This document shows positions 1 through 11,045 of a stretch of 64,000 nucleotides of DNA, one piece after another. Made by a program: the position numbers and the translations under genes. The DNA comes from Pseudisothecium myosuroides (taxonomy: Eukaryota; Streptophyta; Bryopsida; Hypnales; Lembophyllaceae): positions 11,532,001-11,596,000 of the forward strand of contig OX637296.1 in NCBI GenBank assembly GCA_951799445.1, given 5' to 3'. The notes under the pieces were generated by a model. It saw nothing but the letters and a program-made list of their open reading frames with translations, searched no databases and had not been told where the DNA came from. Positions within the stretch are counted from its first letter, which is position 1. Each line of letters starts with the position of its first letter.

Positions 1-2216
1 GTTACCATACAACTCTATAGGTCACTGCCATTAGAAAAAGAAAAAAACACAAAATTGTCTGCCTTCTCAAAGTTGAAAATTCCACCTGCTGGCCCCAACT
101 AGGTCTAGAGACGCTCCCATGATGTACCCAAAACCACACCAACTAGTATACGCACCTGCCAAATCCAGATTCACCATCAGAAAGCAGTCGGTAGACAACC
201 CAAAGAATACTTCGAACTATGACTAACTGTTGACCCTACTTTCATTCGAACAATGCAGTTAGAACTCACAAAAAGGAAAACATCTGTCTTTCGGGAGAGA
301 ATATGCCTATTATTGCAAGAGCGACAGGATGAGAAAGAAACTGAATGAGTATGCAAGAAGATTTTCTGTAGCTATATACTTATCCATAAAGATATTAAAA
401 CTCACCATGGTTTCCATCATGCTGTATCGACACTCCCACCTCTGCCGCAAAGAAACCCATCCCCAAGGCAAAAGCCAGCGAAAGTATGAAGCTTGACGAC
501 CAGAAGAATGCTAGGTAGTAGCAGGCGAAGTATCCAACAAGAATGACGAGTGACTTTAAAATCATGTGCGAATGAATTCGAGGATTAATCTGCACGTTTC
601 GAACCATGGGTCAATTAAAGTTCGCTGGGAGTACCTAACATCAAGCCGCAACTATGGAACTATAGAAGAATATCCCAAGTACTAAATTGAATAATTGCTT
701 CACACCAAAGACCTATTAAGGCCTACTCAACTGTGACGATAATTGAGTAGGCCTTCTAGTTCCAGGAGGAAATTCCAGCAGCAAAACAGACCGCAGATTA
801 TTACCAGAATTCTCCAAATACTGGCTATCGTGCACATAATCCTACTTCAAGAACCAACTTAACTCAACTCCATTTTCCGTTTAGGTTCATTCACACTCTG
901 GGGAAGCAGATGCAGTCCCTTGAATACACAGGCCATCCGAATTTCTGCACCGAGGTTAATATACGAAAACTAACTAGTTTCGTCCTCTCCTAGCACAAGT
1001 TCAGGAAAGAGAATATCAATTCAACCTTCTTTTTCTTGAAGTACGCCTCAACCCGTTGCTTCATGACCAAGTAGAAATCTTCACTTGCAGCATCCGTGTA
1101 CTCCAAATGGGCGGACTTGAACTTGTCTTCACCAACGGTGGGTGCCAGCTCCCCAATACAGTACTTGGAAATCATTTTTCTGTACTCAGCATCATTTCAG
1201 TACGCAAAGAAACAAGCGTTCACCAAAACTCATAATATATAGACCTTCAGGTGCAAGTAAAATCTAATCCCAGTTCTCAATTATCCTGGGATTCTTGAAC
1301 GATAAACAAATGGCACAGAACTACTAAAAAGAGAGGAAGTAGCAGCTCCATAGGTGCACAATGATCACGTGAAATAATAATGTGTCAAAATCACAAGAAA
1401 AAATGACGTGCAATGATCACCTGACAACTGAAAATGCAGTGCGATAATCACCTGACATAAAGAGGATGATAAGAATCGAAGAGCTGAGTGCAATCCTGCC
1501 CTGCTTTCACGTAGATGAGACTGCCCCCTGGGTGATTGGGGATCCTGACACAGAGAGTGAATCCATATCATACGTCAGCTTCTGCTGCTAGACAGCATAT
1601 ATCACAGCCGCTTATTACCATCAGAACAGCTGAATCCTGCGTGGTTGGTCAAAAAAGCACACCAATAGTACGAGCTCAACATTCCATCAGACCACTTACA
1701 CCAAGGCCTGTTCCTGCGACAGCCTTGAAGTTCTGGGACCAAGAAAAAATTATTATCCAGATAACAAATTACAATCTGTGAACAAAAGTTTGTAAGATAA
1801 TTCTTCACAACCGCAACCATCAAGTAACACCTCGGTATCTATCTACAATCACATCGAGGGACTTTGAATTCAATTTGCAAGGTTTGGTTTAAAAGTATTG
1901 GTAAGTCTCTCAACAATAGCATTCAAGACCCATCCATTCTGTATTCGACAATTTCATAAGCATTGATTTCAAGCAACATATCCAGCGTATCCTTATTGCA
2001 GCAGATATTTTGCATCAGTTCTTACCATCTTGTGACGTCGTAAACTTTGCCCCAGATGACCAGCCAGCAATCCGCTGGGCTGCTATGACGGCCCACATCT
2101 TCAAGAGTGTACTTCTGCAAGGGAGTCTCCAACCCCGGGCTAGTTCCTTCCGAGGCACGCAGCCTCAATCCCTCAGAAGACGCATACTCCGCAACATCCG
2201 TCGAGTGGGGCGCCAT
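1..2216 (-). CDS. Front-end acyl desaturase with N-terminal cytochrome b5 domain (Delta-5-like), 5' part, runs off left edge
   Basis: This is the N-terminal half of a membrane-bound front-end fatty acid desaturase, an enzyme that inserts a double bond between an existing one and the carboxyl end of an acyl chain in the ER, with electrons from its fused cytochrome b5 domain. Five exons were assembled with closing phases: 2026-2216, 1452-1544, 1026-1179, 406-589 and 86-155. The ATG is at 2216. The b5 domain covers about residues 35-110, with heme motif HPGG at 68-71 and a second candidate heme ligand His90 in SYHPL. A hydrophobic segment at about 155-195 precedes histidine box I, HDGNH, at 203-207, followed by GAYTSW and MGASLDLVGASS. 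Histidine boxes II and III and the C-terminus lie beyond position 1; positions 1-85 look intronic. QHDGNHG resembles Delta-5/Delta-4 type desaturases more than Delta-6 or sphingolipid types, so regioselectivity is inferred. Family assignment is confident. Confidence 0.9.
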
Positions 2217-3470
2217 TGCACGGGCCTAATCCGTCCCAGCCCTATCACACAATGAAATTCCTCAGTTCAAAATTGACAACTCCACCTGCAACTATAGCAA
2301 AAAGACATCCACAATGCTACTTCTTAACGAGAGACAGCCGTTAATGCTCACAATTGCCTAGACTCGCAACTTTTTTGAAATTTAAGGAATGGAGCCTACA
2401 TTGTCTTCCACTTTTTTTCTTCCACGTACTGAATCACGGAATCCGAAATACTCTGCAAGCTCCGTTCCTAAAATAAACTGCAAACCGAAAACCTAAACAA
2501 CTCCAAAAATTTGAGAGACCTTTCCCTAATCACTGATCAACCTCCTCTTCCCAGCAGCTCCACTGGAATATTCTCAATGTCACCCTCCCTTCATGTAATA
2601 TATTCCCTCAATACACCACTCCCTTCCTACAAAACGCAATATCCGGTCCTAATACGTAGAAAATCTCAATCTCAACACGAAAGACGATATATACCAGCAC
2701 GAGTAACCAAAAAACGCTCAAGACTATGATTACACTCCGCAAAACTAAACTCATGTCCACCACACAAAGAGACGCAAACCTAATAAGTCACAGAGTAAGG
2801 AGCTTCTTAACATTGAAATCCATCCGCCTTCAACGCATTCCGTCGCCATTCGAACAACCAAAGCACACACAACCAAAAGAATGTAACAATCCAACTAACC
2901 TGCTGCGTCAGGGCCACAGAACGAAAAGAGACCGCCTTTCTTCACCTCCCGTGCCTCATCCACCTCTCCTTCTGTCGCCACCAATGCCGCAGCCTACATT
3001 CACCAAACATGAAAGACGACATACACCAGCACGAGTAATCAAAAAACGCTCAAGACTACGATTATACTCCCCGAAACTAAACTCATGTCCACCACACAAA
3101 CACAATAAGTCACAAACCTAATAAGTCACAGAGTAAGGAGCTTATTAACATTGAAATCCATCCACCTTCCGTCGCCATTCGAACAACCAAAGCAAAGAAA
3201 ACCAAAAGAACACAATCCAACTAACCTGCTGTGTCAAGGCCACACAACGAAATGAGAGACCGCCCTCCTGATCTTCACCTCCCGTGCCTCGTCCACCTCT
3301 CCTTCTGCCGCCACCAATGCCGCGGCCTACATTCACCAAACACACATTCTCCCTACCATGAGCCAAATCTCAAATCACGCACTCTGCCACATTGTTGCTG
3401 CAAACCGCATCAAGCATACACATAAAAGACGTTCCCACGGATTCCAACTAATGCACAGAAAGCCCTGAAG
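2217..3470. repeat. Desaturase 5' flank with direct tandem duplication, period about 331 bp
   Basis: Two adjacent diverged copies lie at about 2672-3004 and 3005-3345. Landmarks recur about 331 bp apart: CCAGCACGAGTAA at about 2696 and 3027, AAACTCATGTCCACCACACA at about 2748 and 3081, and GCCTACATTCACCAAACA near 2992 and 3325. The block is C- and A-rich and lies directly upstream of the desaturase ATG, so it may be promoter or 5' UTR. No convincing coding frame spans both units. Confidence 0.75.
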
Positions 3471-4253
3471 AAGGAGATTTGTGGCGTACGCAATGTGCGA
3501 GAGCGCAATGCGAATGGCGACGAAGGAAGAGTTGCAGAGCGACGAGGATGGCGACGGGATGGCGATATTTTTGAGGCGAGAGAGAGAGGAGAAGGCGGGG
3601 GTCAGAACGAGGAAGGAAGGAGGCAGGTCGGTAGAGGGGGGTAGGAAAAGAGAGTGGTCGGTATGTCCAGTGAAGGGGGGTTGATTCTGATGAGGTGGCA
3701 TCGTGGGGGGCGTCTTCATTGGTTGTGGCTTGAACACGGGGGGCTGACCGACTGCTTTGATTGGTGCGTGGGTGCGTCCACTCACGCCTCTTCACAGCGC
3801 CTGGCCTGTTCGTAGTTCGTACCGGGTAGTTACGGGTAGAAATATCGTGCAAAGACCCCTGTAGGTAGTGTGACAACTTATGGGAAACTGACGGAAGCGG
3901 TTCATTATTGTTCAGCGATACAATCGAAGTGGACAAAATATTCTCACTGTCCTTTGTCAAGTGTCGAAAAATATTCAACAAGTGGCTGAGGTGCACCCAA
4001 AAATTAAATGCACCCGAAAATGGCAACCATGTGTGTATAACATGTACGGAGTGGATTACATTGTTTACCGATGAGGCAAGGGTCCCCTTTGACATCTTTG
4101 GACCTCTCCAATGAACAAAATTATTTTATATGGCTTACTAGCTGTCCCAAATCTTTAAAGTAGATGATAAGACCCTCTGAAGTATCTAGTGAAGTATCTA
4201 GTGAAGTACAATACCTTTCTAGCATGGGGACGACCATTGCCTAGTTATATATA
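3471..4253. other. Intergenic, no gene recognised
   Basis: The sequence has a purine-rich stretch at about 3520-3680 and becomes AT-rich after 4100. Short open frames exist on both strands but overlap each other in several frames and match no family I recognise. A short local duplication, AGTATCTAGTGAAGTATCTA, lies near 4180-4205. Confidence 0.5.
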
Positions 4254-4943
4254 GTGGGGTACAATAATCTTACAACCAAACTATTTAAACCAATCAAATT
4301 GTTTTGTATAACGTGGAGTTTATTTGGTATATTTTGGTAAGCATAATTATCAATGCATCCTTAAGTTATACAATCTCAATTAAGCATACCAAATTTCAGT
4401 TTCAAAGAAGCAAAATTTCATTTTGGATAAATTTGTAAAGTCAATTTTCATGGGTTTATATGATATTTTATTGAAAACAATAGGTGATGAATTTTTTTAA
4501 TCCATACATTTGAACATGATGTACAACTACTTTGCCCAAATCTACTTAATTGATATAGAGATATCTATCTTATAAAGTTTGGTCACATGACACTTCACAT
4601 TGAACTCTTCCTAGATTATATTTTTGTTACTTAATGGCGTGTTTTTTAACATGAAAGATGTGTGTATGGATGTTCTCTACATATCTATGCAATCAGATTT
4701 GAAAAATCATTACCAATTGTTTTCAATAAAATATCACGTAAAACCATGAAAATTGACTTTAAAAATTCACCAAAAATGGAGTTTTGTTTTTTTAAAACTA
4801 AAATTTGGTATGCTTGATTGAGATTGTGTAACTTATGGATGCAATGATAATTACGCTTACCAAAATGTACCAAATAAACTCCACGTTATACAAAAAAAAT
4901 TGATTGGCTCAAATAGTCCAGTTGTAAGATTATTGTACCCCAC
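4254..4943. mobile_element. Foldback MITE with long terminal inverted repeats (about 250-bp arms)
   Basis: The left end GTGGGGTACAATAATCTTAC is matched by the inverted right end GTAAGATTATTGTACCCCAC. Similarity continues inward for about 250 bp, for example AACTCCACGTTATACAAAA on the right against TTTTGTATAACGTGGAGTT on the left. About 180 bp of unique sequence separates the arms. No transposase frame is present, so it would be non-autonomous. The flanks suggest a TA target duplication, but this is not certain. Confidence 0.8.
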
Positions 4944-6707
4944 TGTACTGTACAATCAGGTATGGTTATACAATGTTATGTGTCCTAAGTCCTATCCTAT
5001 ACCTCATATAATATATAATAAATGATATTCAGATATAAATATAGATGCATGTGGATGTGGATATTGATATACACATTATCCTCTAACTTTTGTACCCATT
5101 ACAAGAAAAATAGGGCTTCAAGAAGACCTTCAATTGTAGCCACCAGCATTGACATCACAATTGCACCAAAAAATCAGAGAAAAATAAAAAAATAGATAAT
5201 CCTAGCTAATCAAATTTTGGCTAGTAGCGATCACAATTATTAAATTATTTTTAAATTTTAATTTTTTGATTTTTTTGGAAATTTACTAGTCCAATGTTGT
5301 GGCCTTTTTCAAGCCCCATTTTTTTTAATAATATTTCATGAACTTGTTCATTTGTATATAAAGCAACTTAGATCTAATATTGTAATAAAAAAATGACAAT
5401 GCCATGGGATATGGGACATGTCCCAAATGTGCTTGTTATCACTATGACTATGATACTTCCTCAACAAATATGGATATATTCATTATCCCATATCTTTGTT
5501 ATCTCAAAACTTGTTTATTTGAGATGTATTGTGACTGCAAAAATTGAGTCTATGCTTTGTTTAGTTTCACTTATGCACCATATGTTGAAAATGAGTGGAC
5601 AAAATTCAAATGAACAAACATGAATGTTGTGGTATCCTATGTATATTACAATAGAATTTGTAGATTTGAATGAAATGGATACTAAAGGAGAGTAGCTAGA
5701 GTTTTTCTAGTATTGTTATATGTTTATCCATGCTTATTAATATAATTGCATTCTCTTTGGAAAATTGTAAGGAAATTAGGAGAATTGGTGGCTCCAAAAT
5801 CCCTTGCAATTTGTTGTGAAATTTTTTCTTTTTTCATTTGCATTGACCTCGCAAAATTGTAATGATGTTCCTTGATTTGTGAAGGCTTCAAATTATAGAG
5901 TTGCTTGGTCTTTGTAGTTGTTTTCATCACCACCATTGATAGCACTTGCACATATTAAATTCCAAATGTTTAATTCATCAAAGAATTTGTACTCTTATTT
6001 GTGATTGGTCCCTAAAATTTTCTTGTCTTTCTTGTCATTCTTGTATTTTGTATAAATCTTCTTGTTCTTGGCTTTGTACGATTTTTAGACATAATTGAAA
6101 CTATGAATGGCTGCAATCCTTCGAGCTTGAACCTTCAACCACATATTAAGGGTAATTGTACACTATTGTATTCAAAGTCCTATCACATACTTGGAAGATA
6201 TAGCATGCTTCATTTGCATTAGTTTTGCATCAAAATTGTACTATTTGCACTAAATTTGCACTATTATATTTATCCTTTTTTTCTGTATATATTTCATGAC
6301 CTTGAACAAAAAATTTAAGACAAGTCTATCTTTATAATTTTTATATAATAAACATTGAATAAACATTTAAAAAAATAAAAAATATACTTTTTAAAATCCT
6401 TCAAACTAAATCTAGGATTTTAACCTTCAAAGCTGAATATAAAAATCCAAAAAATCCTAAACTGATGGTATGAACTTGCAAAATACAATTACTTCAATTG
6501 TGAAATCCTATATTGAAAATTGACAAAATACTCTTTTGGGTGTAAATTTTAGTGTGTGTGTGTGTGTCAAGTAGCCTATGTGGCTTTTCTCCTTCCAAAA
6601 TTGTCCTCTACTTCAAGTTCAATGTGCTTTTATTGGAATCATTTTTCAAGTTTCTCAAAATATTGCATTTTAGTACATTGTGACAAAAAATCTTATATAG
6701 TCTACAA
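4944..6707. other. AT-rich intergenic, nothing recognised
   Basis: Low-complexity AT-rich DNA with a short (GT)n tract near 6553-6567. I found no gene, RNA gene or element ends here. Confidence 0.5.
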
Positions 6708-7003
6708 CATTAGAAGGAATTTGGGGCCAAGGGAGGGCCGTTTCAGGCCCGTTCCCCAATCTGTCCCCATGCTGTGAACAGTGGTATGGGCTGTCCGAAA
6801 AATATATTTAAAAAAAAAAAAAAAAAATTCAAATTTCATTTTAAGAATTTAAAAAAAAAAAAAAAAAAAAATCTGATGTGGCCGAAGTTCGGCCATGTCA
6901 CCCTGCTGCAGTGGCGCCGTTTCAGCAATCAGGAACTATTCACAACTTGTGGAGAACTCATGGGAACTCGGGGCCCTTAAGAGGGCCGGAATTCTCTCTA
7001 ATG
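6708..7003. mobile_element. MITE, CATTAG family, copy 1
   Basis: The 296-bp element starts CATTAGAAGGAATTTGGGGCC and ends GGCCGGAATTCTCTCTAATG, an imperfect terminal inverted repeat. Two long A-tracts occupy the middle, followed by a GC-rich palindromic segment (TGTGGCCGAAGTTCGGCCA). Related elements lie at 10061-10339 and 19418-19708. No clear target-site duplication was found. Confidence 0.75.
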
Positions 7004-7159
7004 GGTATCCTAGTATGCAAACATCCTAACTACAATTTTGTGCCTACAACCCCAACCAAGATTTTTTTTTCAATTTTTTCCATTAATAAAAACTAAAAAA
7101 ATCTAAACATTTAGAAAATTCCAATACAACATGATATGATAATTTTAATAAAAAATACT

Positions 7160-7335
7160 CATAAAAAAAAAGGTGGAGATTACTTAGCCTCTACTACAAC
7201 AAAATCAAACCAACTCTTATCATTTAGCTCAAAATAGAGATTGTGCCCACTGGCATAATTAGAGATCTTGCAAGATTCGAACTTGGGCTATCAGATGGCA
7301 ATTCTTGCTATAAATCATAATACAATAAAAAAAAT
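7160..7335 (-). mobile_element. Possible tRNA-derived SINE
   Basis: On the minus strand the sequence CCCAAGTTCGAATCTTG resembles an RNA polymerase III B box or tRNA T-arm (GGTTCGANNCC). It is preceded by a degenerate tRNA-like segment and followed about 110 nt later by T-rich sequence. A box A is not clear and no target-site duplication was identified, so this is only a candidate. Confidence 0.35.
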
Positions 7336-8976
7336 TGTACATACATACAAAATATATGCATATGAATGACAATTTGAGAGAAAACGTTGAAAATATCACT
7401 CGGAAGTTCATTTTTGAGTACCTTAAAAAAATGGCATTATAAACAATGTCAAAATTTTAGGTCTTAGACATTCATAAAGGAAGGAAGGCAAGTAGATATG
7501 TCAACCTTTGTCTATCTTTCCTTGAATTGATATCAAAGTCTCAAATTTTGGATTCCTCCATTTTGGATTTGATGCATGTTCATCATCCAAATGTAACTAA
7601 AGCCTTCTCCTAGGTCTACTACTAATCTTCTTTGTCTTTTCTGCAATTTTGACCTTCTTTAGTCTTGTTTTTGCCTCCCTTTTTTTTGCTTCCCCATTTG
7701 TTGGCCAATGTTGCTTCTTTGATTGAGATGCCTCTTCATTTGTGATAGCCTTTATAACAACAACAATGACTTCTTCTTTCAAATCCATGAGGGTGATTGC
7801 ACGAAACACCTGTACTATTTGTTGCGTTTTGCAATAGTACTCATGATTATTTCTGGAGTACTTTAAAATTAGAAAATCAATTTTTAAAAAAATTGAAAAA
7901 TATGGCCAATGTATGCACCTTTAAGATGAAGGTAACCACCAATGGAAATTCATTAAAAAATTCTCTAAGTAGGAGAACTAGAAAAGTGCCAAATCTCAAG
8001 AAAATACATACTTTGATGTTTTAATTAGTAGAAAATAGGAAAAAACTTAAATAAAAGAAATAAAAATTGGCCATTTGTGGCAACTCTATGGAGATGGTCA
8101 TTCACCAAAAAACCCACCAAAATAATTTTTTACATGCTTCAAAATGCTAGTAGAAAGGGACTCAATTTGTGGACTTCTACACCACACAAAATTAAGTATT
8201 TTTAGAATTCCTTTGGCCAATAGCTACAAGTCTACTAGAAGACCGTCTCTACCAAATTTTAGCTCCAAATTCGTTTTTATGGGTACTAAATAGTACTGAA
8301 AACCTCCAAATTGGCATTAGTGACATAATATCGGGGGCTATTATTAAATAGTAAAATATTTTTAAAAAATTCCAAAAAAATAGACAAGGTGTATAGTAGT
8401 CATCAGTACCTTGTCTATGAATTTTGAATCCTTTGGAGTCAAAACCCAAGAATTATGGCCAAAAAACTAATCAGCACGCAACGTGTGACAGAAAATAGTA
8501 CAAGTGTTTCATGCAATCACCCATGAAGAGATTTCTACCTCCTCGCTCTCTTGGTAGCACTTGCTCTCCAAATTCCTTCAATATGCATTACTACAACAAA
8601 GCATCATTAGAGGCAAAAAAATCTACTACTACTAACGAGTTGGTTAGAAGATGATTGATACATGGCATGAGAAGTTTGCTAAAATTGTAGTGCAAAAATT
8701 GCATTCATGGCAAGTTCTGGCTCCAAGCTTGAAATTGAGAGAAGTTGCCATCTTGATCTATGGCCAACAAAAGCAAAAAAGTAAAAAAGCAAAAAATACA
8801 TACAAAAATATTGGAGCAAAAAATTATATACTACATAGTATCTCAACAAATAAATGTTCGCAAAAATTTGGCAAAAGAATGAGCAATAAAATTTAGCAAA
8901 GACTTGGTCAAAAAGAAAAAGGTCAAACATTGCAAATTGTGGCTATATGCAAAGCTACAAGGTGATGAAGAAGAAA
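7336..8976. other. AT-rich intergenic, nothing recognised
   Basis: Short open frames on both strands have AT-driven, low-complexity translations. No family signal, RNA gene or element boundary was found. Confidence 0.5.
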
Positions 8977-9377
8977 CATTAGGGGATATTTGAACCCACA
9001 AAGAGGCTTTGAGTTTTCTTACTAATTTTAATACTAATGGATGAGTGTGAGGGTGGCCATAGATTCATTACTTCCACCACGTGGCATGGGCTCCATTCTT
9101 CATAATGAAATCATCATGAGATTTATAAGATCATGGAGATGGATTGGATAATAATGACAAATGTTTGAGTTTAATATGCAATTCTTGGCCCGATTAGTGA
9201 GTTGAGAAGGCTCTTTCTATCTAAATTTATGAGATCATGGAGATGGATTGGGTAATGATGACGAATTTTTGAATTCAACATGCAATTCTTGGCCCAACTA
9301 GTGAGTTGAGAAGGCTTTTCCCACCCAACTTTTTGCATTACAAAGTGGCCTCTTTGGGGTTCAAATATCCCCTAATG
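8977..9377. mobile_element. MITE with CATTAGGGGATATTTGAACC inverted ends
   Basis: The left end CATTAGGGGATATTTGAACC and the right end GGTTCAAATATCCCCTAATG are inverted copies, and similarity continues to AAAGAGGC/GCCTCTTT. Inside is a direct duplication of about 110 bp (ATCATGGAGATGGATTGG occurs near 9133 and 9235). It shares the terminal CATTAG hexamer with the CATTAG family but has a different body. Confidence 0.8.
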
Positions 9378-9962
9378 AGACATGTTTAGGAAAGAGAGAC
9401 CTCTTCTTTTGAAGCATTGAAATTGTAGTGAATAGTAATATTTTTTTTAATGGAGAAATGGGAAGAATCTAGCCACTTAGAAAAAATGAAAAAAAAATGA
9501 AAAATTCTTGGCTTCTAGCAATTTTCAACAAGGACCCTTGCACTTGAGTCAAACATATATTTGAGGTGGATCTAACTATAATTTTGGGGCCCCAATTTTG
9601 AGTACTTTTACAACCACATATGAGAAAAGTGTTCTTCATGTCATTTGGCCTTCTTAGAGACTCATGACCTCTTATTTTATAGTGTAAAACTTTTAAGTAT
9701 TAAAACCCCCTGAAATGAGAGAGTAAATAGGGATGATTTTACATACTCTTCATACCTCATTTGAACATATTAAATCAACTTTTTTTTCAAATGAGATTAG
9801 CTAAGAAAACATGGGTAATCAAGTTTTTCTTTCAACTCCAAAAATTCATTTGTGATTTGGATCCTTCAACAAAAAAATTATGGATGAAAACTCAAAGAGG
9901 GGCAAGTGGTACCGATTTAATTCCCCCCTCTCTCAACTCCCTGTCCATTGCATTTGGCAGGA

Positions 9963-10500
9963 CACTAAATGTTGCCTTTGAAGGTGGGCCCTGCGGGATA
10001 AATTTGGATTCTCCGGGATAAAAGTTGAAAACAAAGACCCTTGTTTTGTACAGTTTTAGGCATTAGAAAAAATTTCAGCCCTCAAGAAGGCTGCGAGTCT
10101 TGCACCCCCCCGGTGCATTTAGGGAAAAAAAGAAAAAAAGAAAAAAATTGAAAATTGAAAAATAAAAAATGACGTGGCACTACTAGTGCCACGTCAGCAC
10201 TTCTGTGCCATGTCAGCGCCACATCAGATTGAAAAAAAATTAATTTTTTTTTCAATATTTTTTTTCCAGTAATTGCACCTCGGGGGTCCCGAAAATAAAA
10301 AACTAACCGCCGTCTTGAGGGCTGAAATTTTTTCTAATGGTATGTTATAGACCCCACCTAGCTAAATTGGGGTCTCTCATTGCAAATATGAATTCAAAAT
10401 TTGCAAAAATAAAAATTTGTGGCAAATAAAAAATTCTTGCGTTTTTTCCGAGGTAAATTTGGCTTGCAAGGCCCATCTTCAAAGGCAACATGTACACTAA
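9963..10500. mobile_element. Foldback remnant interrupted by a CATTAG MITE
   Basis: The left arm ACACTAAATGTTGCCTTTGA is mirrored on the right by TCAAAGGCAACATGTACACT near 10476-10495, and a GGCCC...GGGCC core matches further in. The arms enclose the element at 10061-10339, so this is an older foldback that received a younger insertion. Confidence 0.55.
10061..10339. mobile_element. MITE, CATTAG family, copy 2
   Basis: The 279-bp element has terminal inverted repeats CATTAGAAAAAATTTCAGCC and GGCTGAAATTTTTTCTAATG, matching over about 30 bp to CCTCAAGA/TCTTGAGG. The middle holds A-tracts and a palindrome, GACGTGGCACTACTAGTGCC, extending to ACGTC. It is the best preserved member seen. Confidence 0.85.
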
Positions 10501-10810
10501 ATAGGGTATTTAGTGTTGGATTACATTTAGTGTAATTACCATTCTACTTGACCCTACACTAAATGTCAATTTTAGGACGATTAGTGTAGTGCTAAACTTC
10601 AATGCGCCGCCTTTGCCTTCTCTTCCCTTCTACCTTCCTTTAATAAGTTCTAACACTAAATGTAAACATTTTCAGATTTCAGATTTACCATAGAGTATAT
10701 TTAATGTTAGAAATTACATTTAATGTTACTTACTTTAGTAGGCTTAATGATATTTAGTGTCATGGTTCGCAAATAGTGTTGCCAACACTAAATACCCTAT
10801 TTAGTGTAGT
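10490..10810. mobile_element. ACACTAAAT hairpin element
   Basis: The left end ACACTAAATAGGGTATTTAG is mirrored by the right end CTAAATACCCTATTTAGTGT. Each end is itself nearly palindromic. The motif ACACTAAAT or its complement recurs many times inside, so the element can fold in several registers. No coding frame was found. Confidence 0.7.
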
Positions 10811-10879
10811 GTCCTCCTTGCTTTAGCTTGGAGACTTCATATTGCTATTTTTTTATGCACATCCCACCTTAGGTCAGCT

Positions 10880-11045
10880 TTATCGCAATTAAAGTTTGTT
10901 TGTTTGTTTTGTTTTGTTTGTTACATTGAGATCTCCCGGACCGTGCGTCCCCCGGTGGCGTGCTTGGTACCGTCGGAAAGCCCTCGGCGAATAGGGGTGC
11001 ATGGGCTTTGTTTTGTGCTGTTTAGACTCGCGGTGTGAAAGTTAT
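10880..11045 (+). repeat. Dispersed repeat R1 (GAGATCTCCCGGACCGTGCG), copy a
   Basis: A (TTTG)n tract is followed by GAGATCTCCCGGACCGTGCG and GGTACCGTCGGAAAGCCCTC. Copies lie inverted at about 39200-39946 (four units) and near 29330 and 37745, and in the same orientation at 48040-48212. The body is unusually GC-rich for this intergenic DNA. Its class is unknown. Confidence 0.7.

Noticed and set aside
3375..4095. Overlapping minus-strand frames of 136 and 215 codons
   Set aside because: They overlap in different frames, lack ATG starts where checked and resemble no protein family.
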